Positions 7,827 to 15,800 of a stretch of 19,781 bases of DNA are shown here, in pieces. Origin of the DNA: Mycobacterium sp. Lineage in GTDB: Bacteria; Actinomycetota; Actinomycetes; Mycobacteriales; Mycobacteriaceae. The stretch is from NCBI GenBank assembly GCA_025965815.1, contig JAOPWF010000031.1:1-19781 (forward strand), written 5' to 3'. The notes beneath the pieces are model-generated. The model was not told where the DNA came from, did no database searches, and saw nothing but the letters and a program-made list of their open reading frames with translations. Position 1 is the first letter of the stretch. Each line of letters starts with the position of its first letter. A program made the position numbers and the translations under genes.

Positions 7827-8260
7827 ATGCCAGTACCGAACCCGTCGTCGACGTCGCCGCTTCGGATCCTCATTGTCGGCGCCGGAGTGGGCGGCAATCC
7901 GTTGCTCGCGGATTACTGCGCGACGGACATGACGTCACCATCTTTGAACAGCGGCCGGATATGACGGCAGGCGGCGGCGCCGTGACCATCTGGTCCAATG
8001 GCGCGACGGTCCTGGAGCAGCTGGGCGTAGATATGGACTGTGCCGGTCAGCTGCTATCCGCCTTGCGGGTCGTGACATCCACGGGTCGCCCGCTCGCCAA
8101 TGTCGACCTGGCCGCGATGGTGGACCGGCTGGGCGGAGCTATTCGGATGGTCCCCCGTCGAGTCCTGCTTGAGCGCCTGCTGGAAGGCCTTCCGGCCGAT
8201 CTCATCCGATGCAACGCCCGTGTGGTCGGAGTGATTAGGACACGCGACAAAATAAGATAG
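7827..8260 (+). pseudogene. FAD-dependent monooxygenase fragment, frameshifted and 3'-truncated
   Basis: From the ATG at 7827 the frame reads LRILIVGAGVGG, the GxGxxG dinucleotide-binding start of class A flavoprotein monooxygenases. The protein then continues in another frame as LLRDGHDVTIFEQRPDMTAG, so a frameshift lies at about 7893-7907. The second frame runs on as AVTIWSNGATVLEQLGVDMD and MVPRRVLLERLLEGLPADLI, then RCNARVVGVIR, all typical of the family, and stops at 8260. Intact enzymes are about 370-420 aa; only the first ~140 are present, without the DG motif or the C-terminal FAD and substrate region. The break is only about 80 nt from the 3' end of the convergent helicase/nuclease operon, so it may mark where that operon entered the chromosome. 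Confidence 0.82.
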
Positions 8261-8261
8261 G

Positions 8262-8746
8262 TTATTGTGTCCACTGCCGCTAGACACCTGAAATGGGCCC
8301 AGAGCGCGGTTGCTGCGACCGCCAATTCTCGGTTCCAGCTTTCAGCGATCAGTTGACGTAACAAGCTCCAGGACGGTCGGCCGAGTGGAGCGAACAACGA
8401 CATCAGGGAACTGCGCAAGCAAGGCAAACACAAATGCCGATCGCTTCACGTTCGTTGAGCAATTCATTCTGGCTCAGCTCGCCTCGTCTGCGGAGATGCT
8501 CCCACGCAGCGACAATCATCCACGCGGGAACAACTTGTGGACCAGACCCCCGAGAATCTGATCGCAAAGTTTCAACCGAAACGCCGGTCCGATCGACTGA
8601 GACGATCCTGTTAGGACGCTTGTTGCTGAGGGTCGGTATCTCATCACCTGGTTCGACCGCTGTGCGCACACGCTCAAAGAGTTCATCGTCGAGTTCGGCT
8701 GATGTCGAAAAATCGCTCAACTCTCAGCGTCCACTGCCGACAATAA
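8262..8746. repeat. Small gene bracketed by 11-bp direct and 7-bp inverted repeats
   Basis: GTCCACTGCCG occurs at 8269-8279 and again at 8729-8739 in the same orientation. Immediately outside lie TTATTGT (8262-8268) and its exact reverse complement ACAATAA (8740-8746). The pair brackets the small pseudogene exactly between the nucS-like stop and the truncated monooxygenase. Origin is unknown; chance is not excluded. Confidence 0.35.
8342..8720 (-). pseudogene. Small operon-terminal protein, frameshifted (about 125 aa if restored)
   Basis: I do not recognise a named family. The frame opens at a TTG at 8720, 26 nt after the upstream nuclease stop. It reads acidic N-terminal sequence (ELDDELFERVRTAV), then RPNRIVSVDRTGVSVETLRS, VVPAWMIVAAWEHLRRRGEL and SQNELLN. 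In its own frame it then ends in a cysteine-rich tail and stops at 8403. The neighbouring frame from about 8453 reads NVKRSAFVFALLAQFPDVVV and RSTRPTVLELV, much more protein-like, and stops at 8342-8344. A single-base change in the ctcaacg/aacgtg stretch is therefore the likely cause. The WMIVAAWEHL...LSQNELL...KRSAFVFALL pattern looks like a winged-helix fold, so a DNA-binding accessory role in this operon is possible. That role is inference. Confidence 0.6.
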
Positions 8747-9460
8747 TCATTTCACTTCGGACAGGTCGATCGAGACGTGGTACAGCAACCACTCGGTCTC
8801 AACGCCGTGCTCCTTGGCATGAGTTTGCACGCGTTCGGCGAGGTCCTCATCCGGTTGTCCGGTCACGATCAGCAGTCGGGCACCGGGCCGGTCCTCCTGT
8901 GCCGCTTGCCTTGCCAACGAACGCATGTACTTCGCTGCTTGGCCGACCAACCGGTCGTCGCCTTGCGTGGCCTTCAGTTCAAACCCGACTAACTCCCGAG
9001 TCTTCTTGTCCTCAGCGAGAAGGTCGATGATGCAATTGTCGGCGATGCGCACCTGTTGCCCGCGGATGCGAAGGCCGGTCTTCTTCGCGTACGGCAGCGC
9101 AGCCCTGTTCAGCCATAAGAATCGCGACAACTCCTTCTCCTCCGCGAACAATTGCCGCGGATGCTGAAAGCCCGGAACCGGATTCTTGAGGTCGAAGAAG
9201 TGGATGCGCGTCTTTCGGCTGTTGCTCGGATCTGTCAGCTCGGGATACGTTCCGAGCCCTGCGGCCCGTAACCGTCCATCAAGCTCTTCCAACAGCTTGG
9301 CTGAGATTCTCTCGTAGCCCGCCTCGCGCACCATCACGCCCAGCATGCTGTCCGGAGAGTGTTGGAGCGATCGCTTCGCCTCGGGTTTGTCATGGACGCG
9401 CTTCCTGGTCTTGTCGACCAATCGCTGAATCCGGTCCTCTTTGCTTAGCCGTGTGGCCAC
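8747..9460 (-). CDS. NucS-like PD-(D/E)XK nuclease (237 aa)
   Basis: The C-terminal half carries a PD-(D/E)XK nuclease core like that of NucS/DUF91 proteins. Asp146 is in NCIIDLLAEDKK, the E-x-K pair Glu161/Lys163 is in LVGFELKATQGDD, and a downstream Gln174 is in LVGQAAKYMR. Together they would coordinate metal and cleave DNA. The N-terminal ~110 residues are basic and helical, with a HFFDLKNPV segment leading into the nuclease. The open frame extends to 9643, but those residues overlap the helicase end and look non-native. The GTG at 9460, with GGGAG 5 nt upstream, is the best start; a GTG at 9466 is an alternative. It sits 119 nt after the PLD-helicase gene and on the same strand. It probably supplies a dedicated nuclease to the system rather than being the housekeeping mismatch-repair NucS, whose sequence and context differ. 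Confidence 0.8.
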   Translation of the reverse strand: MATRLSKEDRIQRLVDKTRKRVHDKPEAKRSLQHSPDSMLGVMVREAGYERISAKLLEELDGRLRAAGLGTYPELTDPSNSRKTRIHFFDLKNPVPGFQHPRQLFAEEKELSRFLWLNRAALPYAKKTGLRIRGQQVRIADNCIIDLLAEDKKTRELVGFELKATQGDDRLVGQAAKYMRSLARQAAQEDRPGARLLIVTGQPDEDLAERVQTHAKEHGVETEWLLYHVSIDLSEVK

Positions 9461-9579
9461 TCGCACTCCCAACGTCGGATCAACTGCTTGGACGCGGTCG
9501 CAGGGAGCAACAAGCGTCAGCGACGCCTTACTATCACGACCACCCGGGCGCCGAGCTAGCTTTGCGCTCGATTGCCCGA

Positions 9580-12500
9580 CTACGCCACCGCCACGGTCGA
9601 CGCCTGATAGACCTCCGTCGGCATAGGCCGGTGCAGCCGCCACGTGATCGCCATGGGCCGGTCCCCTTCGTGGGACACGTAGTCGGCCGGCCCCAAGAAT
9701 ACGTAAGGTGACGTGCCCAGCGCGGTGGTCTTCGCGCCTCGCACGAACAGCAAGATGTGCGAGCCGCGTTCGCTGTGATGGATGTAGCGCTGCCCAGTAG
9801 GTGAGGCCGACGAGGTTGTTGATTGAGATTCCCAGTGGAACAACGTAGGGCTGAGCGCAAAGTCGCGGTACATCGTGGTTGGCGAGTAGTCACGATCAGA
9901 CTTCTTCAAGGTAATTAGGAACGCGTCGGAGTTGACGCCTTCACACCACGCCACGCCCTCACGCATGGTGCTGGGGGTACGGCGCTGCGACGCGAATCCT
10001 AGTGCGGCGAGGATCTCTTCGCGGGAGTAACTCGCGTGAACCTCGAGCGGCACGCCGGCGAGTGCTGGGGCGAGGCTGCCCAGTTCGTAGGTGCTTCGGC
10101 GAGCACTGTCGAATGCAATGTCGATGACCTGCCGCAGCTCATCCGCGACGGCATCGTCCTTGAGCAACTCGAGTCCTGCTGCAGCGCTGTCGAATCCACC
10201 GCCGTGCGGGAACAGCGAGTAGAACAGCATCTCGGCCAAGCGCCTCTCGGCGGGGCTGTCTGTGGCGGCGGTGCCATCGAGGATGGCGTTATAGGACGCC
10301 CACCGCCGCCGATCATCGACGTGGGCAACCGCGCGCACACGCTTGACGAGATCGGCCTCGCATGGGGCGGCTTCCGCACCTAGCTTGCCGGCGTCGCGGC
10401 ACAGGGTCGTCCACGAGCGGTTGTTCTTCAGCACATCCTCCAGCGCGCGTCCGGACGCGTCGAGGAACGACGCCAGCCTGTCGTCCGGATGCGCACGCAC
10501 CTCGGACACCAGCGCCGCCCACCTCGGAGCCACCTGCTGTCTGATGTTCTCCAGCACGAGCTCCCGCGCGACGGAGTCGAGCACGATCTGACTGCCCGAG
10601 GGCAAGAAAGGGAAGCCCTCCTGGACCTGGCGCTGCAATGCTTTCCCGCCGACGCCCGTGAGTGCCCTGAACCGCTGATCGAATCGGAACTCTTTGCGTT
10701 GGTGTCCAACGAAGTCCAGCGCAGTGAGCACGGTCTTGCCCCTAGTGAGCCGCAGTCCACGGCCAAGCTGCTGCAGGAAGACCGTCGCGCTCTCAGTGGG
10801 GCGCAGAAACAGCACTGTGTCGACCTCAGGGATGTCGAGGCCTTCGTTAAATAGGTCTACTGCGAACAGGATGTTGATCTCGCGATTGCGCAGCGCGGTC
10901 AGAGCGTCGCGGCGGTCCGCCGCCGAGGTCTCGGCGGACACAGCCAGTGCGGGGATCCCAGCCTCGACGAAATGCTGGGCCATGTAGTGGGCGTGCTCGA
11001 CGCTGACACAGAACCCCAAGGCGCGCATAGCCGCGACATCGGCCACCTTGTCGTTGAGCTCCTTCAGCACGATGCGGGTGCGGGCATCGTCGCCGGTGTA
11101 GACGTTGCTCAGGGCCAAAAGGTCGTAGCCGCCTCGCCTCCACTGCACAGCTTCAAGGTCAGTGCCGTCGTGGATACCAAAATAGTGAAACGGACATAGC
11201 AGGTTTTGTTCCAGCGCTTCCCACAACCGCAACTCCGCGGCGACGCGTCCGCCGAAGAAGTCGCGGACGTCTACTCCGTCACCGCGCTCGGGGGTGGCGG
11301 TCAGCCCCACCAGTTCGATCGGCTGTACGTGGTCGAGGAGCCGCCGATATGACGCGGCTTCGGCGTGATGAAACTCGTCGACCACCACGAGATCGAAGCG
11401 ATCCGGTTTTATGCCGGATAGCCTGCTCTGCGTGAGGGATTGGATGCTCGCGAACACGTGGCGCCACTTGGAAGGTTCTTGCCCGTCCACCAACAAATCA
11501 CCGAATGTCGGATCGGTGAGAACCTCCTGATACATGCGCCGCGACTGCATCAGGATCTCCTTGCGGTGCGCGACAAACAACAGCGTGAGATCCCGACCGT
11601 GGATGTCGCGGGCGAGCCGGCGGTAGTCCAGGGCGGCGATGACGGTCTTGCCGGTCCCTGTTGCGGCGACGATCAGATTGCGGTGCCGGTCGTGAATGGT
11701 GCGCTCGGCGTCGAGTTGTTCGAGCATCTCGGCCTGATACGGCTTGGGGTGTACCTCCAGGCCTGACAGCGCGACGATGAGGCGGTCACTCGAGCGTGTT
11801 CCCGACGCGGTCTCAAGCGCGGCACGCAAGCGGTCGCCATCTTCAGCTGGCAGATAGGGCTCGAATTCCCTGTTCTCCCAATAGGAGTCGAAGGTGGCTC
11901 GGAACTTCTCCAGCAGATGTGGTGTGGACATCGCCGACAGCCGCACGTTCCATTCCAGGCCGTCCACCAACGCGGCGTGCGACAGGTTGCTGGAGCCGAC
12001 GTAGGCGGTGTGAAATCCGGTGTTGCGCCGCAGCAGCCAGGCCTTGGCGTGCAGGCGGGTGCGGTCGGTTTCGTAGTTGACGCGAACCTCGGCGCCGAAC
12101 TCGTTGACCAAGGCATCGAGCGCGCGGGCGTCGGTGGCTCCGAGGTAGGTCGTGGTGATGACGCGAAGCGGGGTGCCGCGTTGACACAGCTCGTTGAGCT
12201 GGTCCTCGAGTAGCCGGAGTCCCTGCCACTTAACGAACGCGCAGAGCAGATCGACGTGGTCTGCGCTGGCGAGTTCGGTGCGCAGCTCGGCGGCCAGCGT
12301 CGGCTCGTTACGTGCGTTCGTCATAAGCGCGGCGTCGGAGAACGGGGTCGCCGGTCGAGGCAGACGGGCACCGCCAAGCACCGTCCCACCCGCCACCTCG
12401 TCGAGGCGGGTGATCTTGCCCGGCTCGAACGGGTGCAGCGTCTCCCCATCCGCGTAGACGTCCGGCAGCACCGCGAGTATCCGTCGAGTCAGCTCCGCTC

Positions 12501-12786
12501 TTTCCTCGGCGGTGCCCGCCGCCCGCAACGACCGTTCGATGATTGGAGCGAGGTGGCGCGCGATCGTCAGCGACTGCTCGGCCTCGTCGACCGCGCCGTA
12601 CTCTGCGCGCAGATCGTCGCGTTGCTTGAGCTGCTGATTGAGCCTCGCGGTCAGCAGCGACTCGTACACCCCCATGTCCACGAAGCGTGACGTTAGCGGA
12701 TTGCGGGGACAACGCGGAGCAATGTCCTTGAGGACGCCGACTGCGGTTGCCAACATGTCGGTTGCACTGCTTATGGTGGAGTCCAA
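9580..12786 (-). CDS. HKD (PLD-like) nuclease - SF2 helicase - DUF3427 fusion protein
   Basis: Three parts are visible. A phospholipase-D-like domain (about 155-310) has one HKD-type motif, H246 and K248 in RLHAKAWLL, with SSN at 265-267. An SF2 helicase core follows: motif I ATGTGKT (375-381), motif II DEFH (470-473), motif III TATP (496-499) and motif VI QQLGRGLR (672-679). The C-terminal ~290 residues (from about 780) resemble DUF3427, including HHSERGSHILLFVR. Such fusions translocate on or remodel duplex nucleic acid, and a single HKD motif implies dimerisation to build the nuclease site. It follows the SF1 helicase gene by 83 nt on the same strand. The frame opens at a TTG at 12786; an ATG at 12756 or 12675 (MGVYESLLTARL) may be the true start because family similarity seems to begin there. 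No strong ribosome-binding site settles this. Confidence 0.88.
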   Translation of the reverse strand: MDSTISSATDMLATAVGVLKDIAPRCPRNPLTSRFVDMGVYESLLTARLNQQLKQRDDLRAEYGAVDEAEQSLTIARHLAPIIERSLRAAGTAEERAELTRRILAVLPDVYADGETLHPFEPGKITRLDEVAGGTVLGGARLPRPATPFSDAALMTNARNEPTLAAELRTELASADHVDLLCAFVKWQGLRLLEDQLNELCQRGTPLRVITTTYLGATDARALDALVNEFGAEVRVNYETDRTRLHAKAWLLRRNTGFHTAYVGSSNLSHAALVDGLEWNVRLSAMSTPHLLEKFRATFDSYWENREFEPYLPAEDGDRLRAALETASGTRSSDRLIVALSGLEVHPKPYQAEMLEQLDAERTIHDRHRNLIVAATGTGKTVIAALDYRRLARDIHGRDLTLLFVAHRKEILMQSRRMYQEVLTDPTFGDLLVDGQEPSKWRHVFASIQSLTQSRLSGIKPDRFDLVVVDEFHHAEAASYRRLLDHVQPIELVGLTATPERGDGVDVRDFFGGRVAAELRLWEALEQNLLCPFHYFGIHDGTDLEAVQWRRGGYDLLALSNVYTGDDARTRIVLKELNDKVADVAAMRALGFCVSVEHAHYMAQHFVEAGIPALAVSAETSAADRRDALTALRNREINILFAVDLFNEGLDIPEVDTVLFLRPTESATVFLQQLGRGLRLTRGKTVLTALDFVGHQRKEFRFDQRFRALTGVGGKALQRQVQEGFPFLPSGSQIVLDSVARELVLENIRQQVAPRWAALVSEVRAHPDDRLASFLDASGRALEDVLKNNRSWTTLCRDAGKLGAEAAPCEADLVKRVRAVAHVDDRRRWASYNAILDGTAATDSPAERRLAEMLFYSLFPHGGGFDSAAAGLELLKDDAVADELRQVIDIAFDSARRSTYELGSLAPALAGVPLEVHASYSREEILAALGFASQRRTPSTMREGVAWCEGVNSDAFLITLKKSDRDYSPTTMYRDFALSPTLFHWESQSTTSSASPTGQRYIHHSERGSHILLFVRGAKTTALGTSPYVFLGPADYVSHEGDRPMAITWRLHRPMPTEVYQASTVAVA

Positions 12787-12869
12787 CTGGGGAGGAGGGT
12801 CGACCGTGAGTGCAGACCAAGGTGCGGCGGAGCCTCGGTCTTACTTCGCGGGCCTTCGCGACGATGTCT

Positions 12870-15800
12870 CTAGCTGGTCGGTCCGCTTTCCTCCGCAGGG
12901 ACGAGTTCCGATGCCCGAGTCAGGACCGCGTTCGCGTTCTCGGTGAGCCTTTGAAGCCCGAGCCGGTCGAGAACCGCGCGGAAGAGTTCCTCTCGAGTCC
13001 GAACGCCTTGGCCCGCGGCCAAGTCGGCTAGGTGGTGCGCCAGCTCTGCCGGTGGTACCAAATTGAGCGAGCGTGGTCCCAACTCCCGAGGAATCACCTG
13101 CGGTTGAGATGGCAGCCGAAATGTCTTTGGCTTCACGCCGGATTCGTTGAGTGGGTTGTCCGACACGATCTGTCCTCGCCGCTCGGCGCTTGTGATGGCT
13201 TGATTCAACACACGCGCGATTCCCTTGCCGACTTTCTGGCCGCCAGATGCCTTGACGTAGGCCTGCTGCAGACGATCTCCGAGTATCGGGCCCTCGGCCG
13301 CGACAATGCGGACGATGTTGGCGGTGACGGCACCGATCCCGCCGTCGCCAAGAGCGGCAAGCGGTTCGTCAAACATGCTGTACGGCTGCAGCTCCGCGGC
13401 GGTAGGTGTTGAGACACTTTCTAGAACAGGCGCGTCGGCGTTCAGGTGTTCCAGTTGGTCGACATCGACGTCTTGCACGTCAACGCCGTGGCGGCCGCCT
13501 ACGAGCAGTCGGGCGGCGTCGACGTTCTCCAGTTTATCGCTGACCGCATCATTAGGCTCGTCAGCCCGGTGCCGACCAACTTTGGAGGTCGATGCCTGCT
13601 CGGCCACAGGCGAAACAGGCGCGGCTGGCGGCTCGAGATCGGTTGGTGGACGGTCCCACTCGGGTTCGGTGTCATCGACCTCGCTGAGGAGATCTTCGAC
13701 GACTGACTCCTCGATGTCGTCTTCGTCGTCAGCCGTCTCGTCGTCGATGAAGCTCGGGTCGATCCAGTCAGCTGTCCGGATGTCCAGCTCATCCAGCGTT
13801 TCCCACAGCTTCCTGAGCGTCCCCGGCATATCCGCGTAAAAGACTGACTCGCGGACTCGAAAGAACTCCCAACCGCATCGTTCGAGCTCGCGTTGCCGGG
13901 CGAGGTCCGCTTCGAATTCGGCTGGACCATGCCAAAAGTCACCATCGCACTCGACGGCCAGCCTGCCCTTGGCGCCGATGATGACTAGGTCGATGTTGTA
14001 GCCGATGGCTGGGTATTGCGGAACAACCGTGTAACCCCGATCGAGAATTCGGTTGAACATCCGTTGCTCGAACAGCGAGTCAAACGGCGGCACGCGTAGG
14101 TCTTCGGGAACGACTCCGCCAACCGAGCCCTCGACGTCGCCGTGCGTTCTGTTGGCAACGCCATAGCAATAGTCGAGAAGCTGGAACCGCATGTCTTCTG
14201 CGTTTGTCAGGTCGGCCTTGGATACCGAGTGGTAGACCCACATTTGGTCTTTCGCACGGGACGCGGCGACGTTGAAGCGCTGGACGTACTGGGTCGCGGT
14301 GAGCGCGCTGATCCTTCGGCTAGGGTCCTGCGCCTTGACCATCGACAGAAACATCACATCGCGTTCAGAGCCTTGGAAGTCGGACGCGTCGCCACAACGG
14401 AGCTCACGCGCTGACCACTCTTCCGGGGCGACTGCGTCAAGCAACTTGTGCTCGATGAGCTTTGCCTGTTCCTTGCCGAGCAGCGAAATGACACCGAAGG
14501 TCGCACCGTCGTACTGCGGTTCCGCCATACACTTTCGAATCTGGTCCACTATGGCGTCTGCCTCAACCGGGTTAGTCCGGTTTGTTCCCTCGTAGCCGTC
14601 GGCGAGGTGCACGACTTTGATCGGCTCCAGCCGTTCCGCCCCGAACTGGCGTACAGGGATGAGACGAATACCTTCCGGCTCGTATGCAATTCGGTTCGAG
14701 AAGCCGATGATCTCTGGGACGCAGCGGCGGTGTTCGGTCAGAGTGATACGCCCACCGAAGCGCATCGCGGCTTCGTCGAAGTAGCTGCGCTTCGGGTTTT
14801 GCCATGAAGCTTTGTAGGTATCAGTTGCGAGATACTGGTTAGCCAGGTCATGAAGTTGTTGCTGGTCGACGCCGACAGCTGACGGTGACACTTGTTTGTC
14901 GTCGCCGATCACCACGATCTTCGGCGCGAGATATTGCAGAAAGGCTGCCTCGAGGCCGGCCTGCGAGGCTTCGTCGACGATGACCACGTCGTACAGATTC
15001 GGGTGAACTCGAACCTGCTCGGCGATCCGGTAGATCGGCATAATCCACACCGGCACAGACGGGCGGCATCGATCCATCGCTTCCGCGATTTCGACCCGCT
15101 GCCTTGCCGCGTACTTTCCGGTGCCCTTGCCGAGTGATGCGACCAACTGAGCGTATTGAGTGAGGTTCGCACGCGCGCTGCCGGTGAGTCGGCCCGGCGC
15201 GACCGCATGTCCCCACGAACGTTCCGCAGCGAGATGCTCGACTTCGCTCCTGATCTGCCGCTCGATGGCGTTGAGTTGAGTCTTGAGTACGTTCGAATCT
15301 TCGGAGTCCTGCTCAAGGATCCAACTGCCTGTTTCCTGCCAGCGCCAAGCGTCGTCGAAGGACGGGAGACGGTGATCCCAGTTGGGGGCGGCAGGATCTG
15401 CGGCGATCGCTTCGGCGAGGCGGGGGGCAATCCGGTCGAGCTCGGTGCGCACCCGGTTGCGATCCGATACCGCTCGGGCCACCTGATGGAGGTGGACGAG
15501 GCGGTTGTGCGCGGACACGTAAGCGTCGAGATCGCGATCCTCGACGGCAGCCAAAAGCATGCGGGTGGCAGCTGGTGCGTCAGCCCACTGGACCTCCGCA
15601 CGCAGGTAGCTGGTCAGTGAGTCCAAAGGGGACGAGGCCGTTGCCGCGTTGTCGGCGGCCCCAGCAGCTTCGACCAGAGTTGCATAGCGGCGAATGTCGT
15701 CGAGATTGTTCCAGTCGGGTATCGGGAGCTTGTTCGCGTGGAACCAGGCGCGCTCACGTTCGAGCTGATCGCCCAGTTCCAGGACCTTGTCCAGCTGTGC

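Noticed and set aside
8306..8322. GCGGT-N7-ACCGC hairpin as terminator of the helicase/nuclease operon
   Set aside because: A 5-bp stem is too weak and common in GC-rich DNA.
8747..9643. Longer 298-aa version of the NucS-like nuclease
   Set aside because: The extra N-terminal residues overlap the helicase end and look like shadow sequence; GTG at 9460 has GGGAG at proper spacing.
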